Of a DNA stretch of 6,915 nucleotides, positions 1-6,467 are shown one piece after another (position 1 is the first letter of the stretch; the number at the start of each line of letters is the position of its first letter). Origin of the DNA: an uncultured Bacteroidales bacterium. Its GTDB lineage: Bacteria; Bacteroidota; Bacteroidia; Bacteroidales; UBA932. Under the pieces are notes generated by a model, which saw nothing but the letters and a program-made list of their open reading frames with translations, was not told the origin of the DNA and ran no database searches. Location of the stretch: contig CAMNAD010000081.1 in NCBI GenBank assembly GCA_946530505.1, positions 1-6,915 of the forward strand, in the 5' to 3' direction. A program made the translations under genes and the position numbers.

Positions 1-1404
1 GGTGCCTATGGCCATCATCGGCCATTGGCCAAGTTCCGTGCGTCCCAGTGCGGTATATCCAGCGAATATGATCATCGCGAAGGCAAAGAAGCCCAGGATC
101 ATGCGCATATCATATTTGATGGGATATTTCTTCTGGCCGATGAAGTAGCTGAGGAGCATTGCGGTCGCGTAGCCGGCAAATCCTCCCCAGGCGCAGGCCA
201 TATAGCCCCAGCGGGGGATTCCGAAGATGTTCACCGCCACCATCACCAATGCGCCGATTGCACTCATGACCGCTCCCCAGAGGGTCTGGTCGCTGAGCTT
301 GTACCAGAAGGAGAGGTTGAAGTAGATGCCCATGAAGATCTCTGCCATCATAACTATCGGCACCACCGCCATTCCGGCGCGGTAATCGCCGCCTATAATC
401 AGCTGGATAAGAGGCAGATAGATCACTACGGCGAGGAATGCAAGCAAGGTGAAGATGACGAAGTATTTCATTCCGTCCGCCAGGGTTTCGGGGCTGTTCT
501 TGTCTCGGCTGCCGCTGAAGACTATGGGCTCGTAGGCATAGCGGAAGGCCTGGGTCAGCAGCGCCATTATCATGGCGATCTTCACGCAGGCTCCGTAGAT
601 TCCAAGCTGCACCATCCCCTCCGGGCTCTTGTCTACCAGAGGATATAGTATCTTGTCTGCCACCTGGTTGAACACGCCCACCAGGCTCAAGATCAGCAGC
701 GGCCAGCTATATGTGAGCAGGCGCTTCGCCAGGCTTCCGTCGAACCCGTAGGTGATCCCTTTCATTTCTTTGACGAAGCCGAAGGTCACCAGGCCAGTGC
801 AGAGCAGATTGGCAAAGAATACCAGCCCCACGCCATAGTTGTACTTGACAAAGATTTGCATAAGTTCCGGATGCGCCGCTCCCATCTTTGGCAGCACCAG
901 GAAGATGAAGAGGTTGAGGAGGATGTTGGGGATGATGAATGCGAACTTCAGCATCATGAACTTCACCGGCCGTTTCTGCTGCCGCAGACGGCTGAACATT
1001 ATGGCCTGGAAGGCATCCAGGGCCACGATCGCTGCCATACATCCTATGTATTCCGGGTGCTCGGCGTATCCCATGGCACCGGCGATAGGCTGAAGGAAAA
1101 GCATCACCAGAGCGAAGAACAGTACCGCCACTCCGCCGACCATTCTCAGTATGGTGCTGTATACCAGTTTCTCATCCTCTCCGTCCTTGTTGCAGAAACG
1201 GAAGAGGGTGGTTTCCATGCCGAAGGTGAGGAGGGCCAGCAGCAGAGCGGTGTAGGCATATAGGTTGGTGACGATTCCGTACCCCCCGCTCTCCGCCATG
1301 ATCACGCGTGTATACACCGGCACGAGCAGATAGTTCAGGAATCTGCCCACTATGCTGCTCAGCCCGTAGATGGCCGTATCTTTTGCTAGGGATTTGAGGT
1401 TCAT
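1..1404 (-). CDS. Wzx/MATE-like oligosaccharide flippase (C-terminus beyond window)
   Basis: This is a polytopic membrane protein of the polysaccharide-biosynthesis/flippase superfamily (Wzx-like, MOP exporters), expected to move lipid-linked glycans across the inner membrane. The minus-strand reading frame is open from ATG at 1404-1402 to the left edge with no stop, giving 468 codons; the end lies outside. It begins MNLKSLAKDTAIYGLSS, a typical flippase start in which the first amphipathic helix leads into TM1 (Y-G-L-S-S-I-V-G-R-F). Alternating hydrophobic segments run throughout, consistent with about 12-14 helices. Residues 246-251 (NQVADK) and the stretch ending YEP at about 291-293 (TQAFRYAYEP) resemble motifs I associate with Bacteroidetes lipopolysaccharide-export flippases. 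It is transcribed divergently from the phosphatase gene, with a TATCTTTG box 14 bp upstream of the start. The substrate (O-antigen, capsule or exopolysaccharide) cannot be told from this window, because no glycosyltransferase is in view. Family call is firm; substrate is unknown. Confidence 0.85.
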   Translation of the reverse strand, partial: MNLKSLAKDTAIYGLSSIVGRFLNYLLVPVYTRVIMAESGGYGIVTNLYAYTALLLALLTFGMETTLFRFCNKDGEDEKLVYSTILRMVGGVAVLFFALVMLFLQPIAGAMGYAEHPEYIGCMAAIVALDAFQAIMFSRLRQQKRPVKFMMLKFAFIIPNILLNLFIFLVLPKMGAAHPELMQIFVKYNYGVGLVFFANLLCTGLVTFGFVKEMKGITYGFDGSLAKRLLTYSWPLLILSLVGVFNQVADKILYPLVDKSPEGMVQLGIYGACVKIAMIMALLTQAFRYAYEPIVFSGSRDKNSPETLADGMKYFVIFTLLAFLAVVIYLPLIQLIIGGDYRAGMAVVPIVMMAEIFMGIYFNLSFWYKLSDQTLWGAVMSAIGALVMVAVNIFGIPRWGYMACAWGGFAGYATAMLLSYFIGQKKYPIKYDMRMILGFFAFAMIIFAGYTALGRTELGQWPMMAIGT

Positions 1405-1417
1405 CTAAGTTTTTCTT

Positions 1418-1425
1418 CAAAGATA
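1418..1425 (-). promoter_or_regulatory. Bacteroidetes -7 promoter box for the flippase gene
   Basis: The minus strand reads TATCTTTG, an exact match to the Bacteroidetes -7 consensus TAnnTTTG. It lies 13 bp upstream of the flippase ATG, which implies a very short leader. No TTTG-type -33 element is visible at the expected 19-20 bp spacing, because that position falls on the opposing -7 box at 1444-1451. The consensus is established knowledge for Bacteroides-type sigma factors; use of this site is inferred. Confidence 0.6.
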
Positions 1426-1443
1426 CTCAAAAAAAGTATTTAT

Positions 1444-1451
1444 TATCTTTG
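1444..1451 (+). promoter_or_regulatory. Bacteroidetes -7 promoter box for the agp-isomerase operon
   Basis: TATCTTTG matches TAnnTTTG exactly and is followed by CAG, so that TATCTTTGCAG is identical to the sequence at the rRNA promoter (6427-6437). It ends 19 bp before the phosphatase ATG at 1471, predicting a leader of about 10-15 nt that includes the purine-rich AGAAAGAAAG just upstream of the start. There is no good TTTG at -33; the expected place is occupied by the divergent -7 box. Confidence 0.65.
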
Positions 1452-1470
1452 CAGAATCAAAGAAAGAAAG

Positions 1471-2769
1471 ATGAAGATACTTCGTTTTGCATTTTTGTCC
1501 GTATTGATCGTATTTGTGGCTACCGCTTCGTCGCAGTGCAAGCGGGAGACCCTTCCGGAAAGCAAAGCTCGCAGGGAATGGCTGCCTCGCACGGAAGGTT
1601 TTGCGCAAAAGTACACGATGGACCAGGTACTCATACTGAGCAGGCACAACATCCGGACTCCTCTGGTTGGCAAAGGATCGGTTCTCTCTCGCCTTACGGA
1701 TTCAAACTACAGCTGGTTCGCATGGGAAGGAGATGCTGCAACGCTTACTCCCAAAGGCGAAAGGCTGGAAACGCTCATGGGATCTTTCTTCAGACAGTGG
1801 ATGGACGAAAACGGTTTGCTGTCCGACTACGGAAAAGACCCGTATGCTTTCCGTTTCTATGCCAACGCCAAGCAGCGTTGCCAGGTGACGGCCAGATACT
1901 TCGCCGACGCCTTGCTTCCTGGCAGGAACCCCGATGTCGAGATGAATGTGCAGTACGACACCATGGATCCCGTGTTTCATCCTCAGATAACGAAGTTCTC
2001 CGCTGAATTCGAGCAGAAGGCGCAGAAGGAAATCGCCGAGCTTTTCGGCAATCTTGACGTGCATGTGGCGGGACAGTATTCGACGATAGAAAAGGTCATC
2101 AATATAAGCGGCTCACCTGCCTATCCCGACACTTCGTCATTCTCCCAGTTCCCGTCGTCTGTCGGATATAAGCTGAATGCGGAGCCTTTCATGACGGGCG
2201 GTCTCAAGATGGCGTGCTCGGTTTCGGATGCGCTCGTGCTTCAGTATTATGAAGAGCCCGATGTGCGCAAGGCTGCATTCGGCCAGACCCTCACCGTCGA
2301 CGACTGGACGGATATCTCCGCCGTCAAGGAGTGGTATGGAGACGCTCTCTTCACCGTCCCTTCGGTTGCTGTGAATGTGGCTCACCCTCTACTGCTTACC
2401 ATCTTGTCTGAGCTGCAGAACGAAAAGCGTACGTTCACCTTCCTCTGCGGGCACGATTCCAATATCGGCAGCGTGCTGGCATCGCTTGAGGCGGAACCCT
2501 ACGAGCTGGAGGAAGCGATAGAGAAGCATATCCCCATCGGATCGAAACTGGTAATAGAGAAGTTTGCCGGAAAAGACGGAAAGGAATACGCCGATATCTG
2601 GCATATCTATGCGTCGGTGAATCAGCTGCGCGAAGAGAGCGTGCTTTCGCTTGACAATCCCCCGATGGCTCATCGCGTGCGTCTGCGCGGTCTGAACGAG
2701 AATTCCGATGGCCTGTACGACCTTTCCGAAGTTGAAAAACGCATTTCCAAGGCAATAAACGCTTATTGA
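1471..2769 (+). CDS. agp: Agp-type glucose-1-phosphatase, histidine acid phosphatase family
   Basis: This is a 432-residue periplasmic phosphatase of histidine phosphatase clade 2, predicted to hydrolyse sugar phosphates such as glucose-1-phosphate, possibly also inositol phosphates. Residues 1-22 form an N-terminal signal peptide (K/R then a hydrophobic run ending ATASSQ); Cys23 follows, but SSQC is a poor lipobox, so SPI cleavage seems likelier. The catalytic RHNIRTP motif lies at 58-64, with His59 the phosphate-accepting nucleophile. Arg136 in NAKQR is a further phosphate-binding candidate, and GHDSN holds His328-Asp329, the proton donor pair. RHN rather than RHG, together with TMDP, LQYYE and GHDSNI, matches what I remember of E. 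coli Agp (about 413 residues) along most of its length, and separates it from AppA phytase and from MINPP (HAE) types. The isomerase gene starts 4 bp after its stop, so the two are probably cotranscribed. The substrate is inferred from family resemblance. Confidence 0.88.
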   Translation: MKILRFAFLSVLIVFVATASSQCKRETLPESKARREWLPRTEGFAQKYTMDQVLILSRHNIRTPLVGKGSVLSRLTDSNYSWFAWEGDAATLTPKGERLETLMGSFFRQWMDENGLLSDYGKDPYAFRFYANAKQRCQVTARYFADALLPGRNPDVEMNVQYDTMDPVFHPQITKFSAEFEQKAQKEIAELFGNLDVHVAGQYSTIEKVINISGSPAYPDTSSFSQFPSSVGYKLNAEPFMTGGLKMACSVSDALVLQYYEEPDVRKAAFGQTLTVDDWTDISAVKEWYGDALFTVPSVAVNVAHPLLLTILSELQNEKRTFTFLCGHDSNIGSVLASLEAEPYELEEAIEKHIPIGSKLVIEKFAGKDGKEYADIWHIYASVNQLREESVLSLDNPPMAHRVRLRGLNENSDGLYDLSEVEKRISKAINAY

Positions 2770-2773
2770 CAAT

Positions 2774-3457
2774 ATGAAAAAGTATCTCATCCTCGCCATT
2801 GGCGTCGCAGTGCTGGCGCTGTTGGCTTCCGCCTGCGGAAACAAGAAAAAAGCGGCTGCCGAAGCTCAGGCACAGGCCGAGCAGGAAGCAGTTGCTGCAG
2901 AACAAGCTAAACAAGATTCAATCAAAGTGGAAAAGAAACTCTCAGACCTGGCCGAAGAACCTATCTTCGACATCGTTACCAATTACGGTACCATCAAAAT
3001 CAAACTCTACAAGGACACCCCTCTTCACAGGGAAAACTTCGCGAAACTTGCACTTTCCGGTTTCTATGACGGACTGCTCTTCCATCGCGTGATCAACGGT
3101 TTCATGATTCAAGGCGGAGATCCCCTTACCAAGGATCCGGCCAATGCAGACCGTTTCGGCACCGGCGGCCCCGGTTACACCGTGCCTGCGGAGATTCTGC
3201 CCCAGCATCGTCACAAGAAGGGCGCTCTTGCCGCTGCCCGCCGCGGAGATGCCGCCAATCCTATGAAGGAATCTTCCGGCTCACAGTTTTATATCGTGCA
3301 GAACGAGCAGACCTGCGCTCAGCTGGATGGCCAGTATACCGTGTTCGGCGAGACAGTGGAAGGGCTTGATGTTATCGACAAAATCGCAGCAGTGGAGACC
3401 GATCGCCGCGACCGTCCTGTCGCTCAGGTAAAAATTGTTAGCATAAAAGCAGAATAA
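2774..3457 (+). CDS. Cyclophilin-type peptidyl-prolyl cis-trans isomerase, lipoprotein
   Basis: This 227-residue enzyme catalyses cis-trans isomerisation of Xaa-Pro bonds and probably assists folding of envelope proteins. Residues 1-20 are a lipoprotein signal (KK, hydrophobic core, A-S-A) with Cys21 as the lipidation site. Residues 22-60 form a low-complexity linker rich in Ala, Glu, Gln and Lys that probably makes a helical tether. The cyclophilin domain covers about 64-226. FHRVINGFMIQGGD at 103-116 contains the catalytic Arg105 and pocket residues Phe110, Met111 and Gln113, and GSQFYIV places Phe172 in the pocket. In LDGQYTVFG the human CypA Trp121 and His126 positions are Gln183 and Tyr188, so cyclosporin binding should be weak; bacterial cyclophilins often vary here. 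ATG at 2774 is chosen because it gives a clean signal peptide 4 bp after the agp stop, which suggests translational coupling. It converges on the GH20 operon downstream. Confidence 0.93.
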   Translation: MKKYLILAIGVAVLALLASACGNKKKAAAEAQAQAEQEAVAAEQAKQDSIKVEKKLSDLAEEPIFDIVTNYGTIKIKLYKDTPLHRENFAKLALSGFYDGLLFHRVINGFMIQGGDPLTKDPANADRFGTGGPGYTVPAEILPQHRHKKGALAAARRGDAANPMKESSGSQFYIVQNEQTCAQLDGQYTVFGETVEGLDVIDKIAAVETDRRDRPVAQVKIVSIKAE

Positions 3458-3460
3458 TTT

Positions 3461-3470
3461 TCGTGCACGA
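3461..3470. repeat. 10-bp perfect palindrome after the isomerase stop
   Basis: TCGTGCACGA is self-complementary and sits 3 bp past the isomerase stop codon. A second GCACGA at 3480-3485 can pair with the first half to give a 6-bp stem with a larger loop. No U-tract follows closely, so this is not a convincing terminator. It could shape the mRNA 3' end or be chance. Confidence 0.3.
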
Positions 3471-3498
3471 GCACAATTGGCACGATATTCGCAATAGA

Positions 3499-3533
3499 AT
3501 TTAACCGAATAGTTTTTTCATAGGTTAAATTTT
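3499..3533 (+). terminator. AT-rich hairpin with short U-run, possible weak terminator
   Basis: ATTTAACC at 3499-3506 pairs perfectly with GGTTAAAT at 3523-3530 (8 bp, 16-nt loop), and the stem runs into TTTT (3530-3533). It is in the right orientation and place for the agp-isomerase transcript. Its low GC content and large loop make it weaker than the hairpin at 3548-3577. Confidence 0.35.
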
Positions 3534-3547
3534 AGGTTAGAATTGAG

Positions 3548-3584
3548 AACGCCTCCCGTTGTGAAACGAGAGGCGTTCGATTTT
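3548..3584. terminator. Bidirectional intrinsic terminator between convergent operons
   Basis: AACGCCTC (3548-3555) pairs with GAGGCGTT (3570-3577), and CGTT (3557-3560) with AACG (3565-3568) around a GTGA tetraloop. A plus-strand transcript has one C-A mismatch at 3556/3569; in a minus-strand transcript the same positions are G and U and can pair, giving a continuous 13-bp stem. TTTT at 3581-3584 follows on the plus side. On the minus side the hairpin starts 5 nt after the GH20 stop but is followed by CTCAATTCT rather than a clean U-run. It is placed to end both operons. Confidence 0.75.
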
Positions 3585-5247
3585 AAATTCCGGGACGGTA
3601 ATTGTAGCCGAGCAAGTCCATCAGTTTGAAGTGGAACTCCTTCATTTTGCGTGCGAAGTTATCGTAGCTGCGCTTTTCTGGAACCGTCCACTGAACCTCG
3701 CTCAATGCCTGAAGCCTCGGAATCAGCATATAGTAGAGTTCGTGTTCGTTGCGTATCCACTCTGTCCACATATTCGCCTGCACGCCCAGAATGTGTCCGG
3801 CGGCCTCTGCATCTATCTCGTCAAGGGGCTCGTAACTGTAGAGGTTCTTCGCATCGAAAGGCTTTTTAGGAGGGTATACCGCACCTATTTTCAGGTCTTC
3901 TTCCGTCGAGCCCTGCTTGTAGTCGAAATAGCAGTAGGTCGTGGGGCTCATTATCACATCGAATCCCATCTTGGATGCCTTGATGCCGCCCTTGGTCCCT
4001 CTCCAGGACATCACGGTCGCGCCTTCTCCCAGTTCTCCTTCGAGAATCTCGTCCCAGCCGATAATCTTGCGGCCTTTGCCTGCGAGGTAGTCCTGCACGC
4101 GCTTGGTGACGTAGTTCTGCAGGCGCTGCTCCTTTGTTGCACCGTTGCCATCCTTCAGCCCGAGCTCGGCAATCTTTGCCTGGCATACCGGGCATTTCTT
4201 CCATTCTGTTTTCGGGCATTCATCACCCCCGATATGGATATATTCTGAGGGGAAGAGCTCGCAAATCTCATCCAGCACATTGAATATGAACTCGAATGTA
4301 CTTTCCTTGCCTACGCAGAGCACCTGGTCGGAGACTCCCCACCTTGTCCAGACTTGATAAGGACCGCCCGTGCAGCCGAGCCAGGGATAGGATGCCATTG
4401 CGGCGAGCATATGCCCGGGGAGGTCGAGTTCCGGGATGACTGTAATGCCGAGTCTATCCGCATAATCCACGATATCGCGGATTTGGTCCTGGGTGTAGTA
4501 TCCGCCGTAGCGCCTGCCGTCGTGCTTGCTGTTGTCGCTGGTTTTCTGGGTGCCTGCGCGGAAAGCCCCGACCTCCGTCAGCTCCGGGTACTTCTTGATT
4601 TCTATCCTCCATCCCTGATCTTCGGTAAGATGCCAGTGGAAACGGTTGATTTTGTACATCGCCGCTACGTCCAGATAGCGTTTCACGGCGTCTACACTAT
4701 AGAAATGCCTTGCGCAGTCGAGGTGTATGCCTCTGTATGCGAAGCGTGGCTTGTCTTGGATGGTGCAGCAGGGGATGGTCCATTTGATGTTTTCTGCAGG
4801 CTTCTGCCCAAAGGATTCTATCGGCAGTATCTGCCTGAAAGTGCTGATTGCATAAAGGAATCCGTTCCTGCCGGCTGCCGTTATCTTGACAGCATTGCCT
4901 GCGATCTCAATCCTGTACTCCTCCGGCGCCATGGTGGCATCTTTCAAGAAGTAAATGCCTTTCATTGCTTCGAGCGGCGTACCGCAGTTCACTCCCGTGG
5001 CGACGGCCAGGCTCCCTGCCTTTCCGCAGGCGATGTTGATGTCGTCCTGCAGTTGGGCGATGGCTCCGACTGTGGCTGCATCGAGGAAAGAATCGTAGTT
5101 GAAGTTGGCCCCCTTGATCTTGAATGTCCCTTTTCCGAAACTGATGCTTTGAGGCTCGGGGATGATGTTGAGCGTGGGGTCTGCCTTCTTCGCCTGAAGG
5201 CTTGCGCCTATAAACAGGCAGAATGCTGCGATGATAGCTTTTTTCAT
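3583..5247 (-). CDS. Secreted GH20 beta-N-acetylhexosaminidase
   Basis: This 554-residue exo-glycosidase is predicted to release terminal beta-linked GlcNAc/GalNAc from host glycans or chitin- and peptidoglycan-derived oligosaccharides. Residues 1-19 (MKKAIIAAFCLFIGASLQA) are an SPI signal without a lipobox, so a periplasmic or exported soluble enzyme is likely. An N-terminal GH20b-like domain (about 25-150, with NIIPEPQSI) precedes the catalytic TIM barrel (about 155-510). Barrel hallmarks are YRGIHLDCARHF, FHWHLTEDQGWRIEIKKYP, HIGGDE with the catalytic Asp342-Glu343 pair, VMSWRG and ANMWTEWI. These fit the substrate-assisted retaining mechanism of the family. An in-frame ATG at 5352 would add 35 residues ahead of the signal peptide inside the upstream transporter gene; I reject it in favour of 5247. 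The start is 2 bp past the stop of the second ChrA gene, so it is probably cotranscribed and translationally coupled. No SusC/SusD genes are adjacent. Confidence 0.95.
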   Translation of the reverse strand: MKKAIIAAFCLFIGASLQAKKADPTLNIIPEPQSISFGKGTFKIKGANFNYDSFLDAATVGAIAQLQDDINIACGKAGSLAVATGVNCGTPLEAMKGIYFLKDATMAPEEYRIEIAGNAVKITAAGRNGFLYAISTFRQILPIESFGQKPAENIKWTIPCCTIQDKPRFAYRGIHLDCARHFYSVDAVKRYLDVAAMYKINRFHWHLTEDQGWRIEIKKYPELTEVGAFRAGTQKTSDNSKHDGRRYGGYYTQDQIRDIVDYADRLGITVIPELDLPGHMLAAMASYPWLGCTGGPYQVWTRWGVSDQVLCVGKESTFEFIFNVLDEICELFPSEYIHIGGDECPKTEWKKCPVCQAKIAELGLKDGNGATKEQRLQNYVTKRVQDYLAGKGRKIIGWDEILEGELGEGATVMSWRGTKGGIKASKMGFDVIMSPTTYCYFDYKQGSTEEDLKIGAVYPPKKPFDAKNLYSYEPLDEIDAEAAGHILGVQANMWTEWIRNEHELYYMLIPRLQALSEVQWTVPEKRSYDNFARKMKEFHFKLMDLLGYNYRPGI

Positions 5248-5249
5248 AT

Positions 5250-5813
5250 TTAATAAATTAATAATCCTGCGATTCCTCCTGCCAATATGAGCAGGATTGG
5301 GTTGACTTTGAAGAAGAAAGATGCAATGAAACTGGCTGCAAGTATGGTCCATGAGCTCCAGTCACCGAAGTTTTCTTCTATTATCTGCATCCTTGGGAGG
5401 CCTCCTTCCATCGAGATGCGGAACATCAGGATAATGGCGGCTGCCCCTATCAATCCGGCTACGGCCGGCCTTAGTCCGGACATTATGTCGCCGAAGAGGC
5501 TTGTCCTGTGGTATTTGTTATAAAGCGAAATGATACCGTAAAAGATGATAAATGAGGGCAGAACCAGAGCAAAGGTCGCCACGGCGGAACCGGCTACTCC
5601 GGCCACCTCGTATCCGGTGTAGGTCGCGCAGTTGATCCCGATAGGCCCGGGAGTGCACTGCGAGATGGCAACGATGTCCGTGAACTGGGCCTCGGTGAGC
5701 CAGGCGAATCTGGTCACCACCTGCGTCTGTATCAGAGACAACATTGCTGCCCCTCCGCCGAAAGTGAAGAGCCCTATCACGAAGAATGTAGCGAAGAGTT
5801 GAAGGTAGATCAT
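5250..5813 (-). CDS. chrA: Short ChrA-family transporter, second subunit
   Basis: This is a 187-residue membrane protein equal to one half of a full-length ChrA chromate/anion transporter. Pairs of such single-domain proteins are thought to work as heterodimers in the inner membrane. GLFTFGGGAAM near residues 14-24 and QCTPGPIGIN at 52-61 are the family's signature motifs. About five hydrophobic segments follow, ending GGIAGLLIY. The start ATG (5813-5811) overlaps the stop of the first chrA gene in an ATGA tetranucleotide, which fixes it better than the longer in-frame ATG at 6245, whose extra residues would only be the shadow of that gene. Two bp after its stop the GH20 gene starts. Family membership is clear; whether it moves chromate, sulfate or another anion is not known. 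Confidence 0.9.
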   Translation of the reverse strand: MIYLQLFATFFVIGLFTFGGGAAMLSLIQTQVVTRFAWLTEAQFTDIVAISQCTPGPIGINCATYTGYEVAGVAGSAVATFALVLPSFIIFYGIISLYNKYHRTSLFGDIMSGLRPAVAGLIGAAAIILMFRISMEGGLPRMQIIEENFGDWSSWTILAASFIASFFFKVNPILLILAGGIAGLLIY

Positions 5814-6367
5814 TTCCGCGCGCGCGCCTCCTTCGCCATACTCACTGCCGTCGCTGCAGCTATTGTTACCAATATGATATATACGGGAGATATTTTGATG
5901 AACGCGACGGCAATAAGAGAAGCCGCCAGGACGAGCCATGCCCACCACTTCTTGCAGCCCTTTTTTGCCATATTGAAGGCGGGTACCAGGATCAGTCCTA
6001 CGGCCACCGGGCGTATGCCGCGGAAAATCTTCATTACGGTTGGATTGTCCTTGATGCCAGTGAAGAGCATCGCGATGAGAAGGATTATGACGAAAGAGGG
6101 GAGGACGGCGCCAAGACTGGCGGCCAGGGCGCCCTTGATGCCGCGCAGGCGATAGCCCGAGTAGATGGCCATATTTACGGCAAGAATGCCGGGGGCGCTT
6201 TGTGCAAGTACTATTATGTCCGGCATATCCTCTTCCGAAATCCATCCTCGCGAGCGCATCTCAGCCTCTATCAATGGAATCATGGCATAGCCGCCCCCGA
6301 TAGTGAATGCTCCTATCTTGGCGAAGACGGCGAAAATACTTCCCAGTGAAACCGTGTTTTTTTTCAT
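5810..6367 (-). CDS. chrA: Short ChrA-family transporter, first subunit
   Basis: This 185-residue protein is the first gene of the minus-strand operon. FAKIGAFTIGGGYAMIP (15-31) matches the ChrA N-terminal signature. QSAPGILAVN (56-65) corresponds to the QxxPGP motif, but the second Pro is Ile here, whereas the partner protein keeps it. Several hydrophobic helices follow, and the C-terminus is basic (KEARARK). It overlaps the next gene by 4 bp (ATGA), typical of coupled subunits of a two-protein ChrA transporter. The start ATG at 6367 is the first in frame and is followed by KKN and a hydrophobic helix. The gene is divergent from the rRNA promoter, with only 36 bp from its ATG to the rRNA -33 element, and I found no good -7 box for it. 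The transported anion is unproven. Confidence 0.9.
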   Translation of the reverse strand: MKKNTVSLGSIFAVFAKIGAFTIGGGYAMIPLIEAEMRSRGWISEEDMPDIIVLAQSAPGILAVNMAIYSGYRLRGIKGALAASLGAVLPSFVIILLIAMLFTGIKDNPTVMKIFRGIRPVAVGLILVPAFNMAKKGCKKWWAWLVLAASLIAVAFIKISPVYIILVTIAAATAVSMAKEARARK

Positions 6368-6403
6368 CGAGCACGAAAATAATTAAAAAAAATGGAAAAA
6401 AAG

Positions 6404-6434
6404 TTTGGAGGTATCAAAAAAGTGCGTATCTTTG
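6404..6434 (+). promoter_or_regulatory. rRNA operon promoter, Bacteroidetes type
   Basis: TTTG (6404-6407) and TATCTTTG (6427-6434) are separated by 19 bp, an exact fit to the TTTG-N19-TAnnTTTG consensus. This is the only promoter in the window with both elements intact, as expected for a strong rRNA promoter. An A-rich tract lies just upstream (6385-6402) and could act like an UP element. Transcription should start near 6438-6442, about 147 nt before the mature 16S end. Confidence 0.85.
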
Positions 6435-6438
6435 CAGC

Positions 6439-6467
6439 CCGTTTCGGAAAAAGGGTTTTCTAAACGG
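6439..6467 (+). promoter_or_regulatory. Hairpin at the start of the rRNA leader
   Basis: CCGTTT (6439-6444) pairs with AAACGG (6462-6467). After a C/U mismatch, GGAAA (6446-6450) pairs with TTTTC (6456-6460, one G-U), leaving a 5-nt loop. The stem begins at the predicted transcription start and ends 3 nt before the boxA-like element. No U-run follows, so it is not a terminator. It may protect the 5' end or take part in antitermination; the role is inferred. Confidence 0.55.

Noticed and set aside
25..648. 207-codon plus-strand open frame in the flippase region
   Set aside because: Its translation is very rich in His, Asp and Glu with no recognisable fold, while the opposite strand is continuously open as a flippase over 468 codons.
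4354..5253. 299-codon plus-strand open frame opposite the GH20 gene
   Set aside because: It is a mirror of a strongly supported coding gene with all GH20 motifs in place; its translation is Cys- and His-rich and resembles no family I know. High-GC third positions make such antisense frames common.
5248..5352. N-terminal extension of the GH20 protein to ATG at 5352
   Set aside because: It would bury the clear signal peptide 35 residues inside the protein and overlap the second chrA gene by about 100 bp.
5250..6245. Longer 331-residue version of the second ChrA protein
   Set aside because: The first 144 residues are an out-of-frame reading of the first chrA gene; the ATG at 5813, overlapping that gene's stop, gives a normal short ChrA.
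6368..6403. Promoter for the chrA operon in the divergent gap
   Set aside because: The minus strand has a TATTTTCG about 6 bp before the ATG, with one mismatch to TAnnTTTG, but it is too close to the start and has no -33 partner; the real promoter could not be identified.
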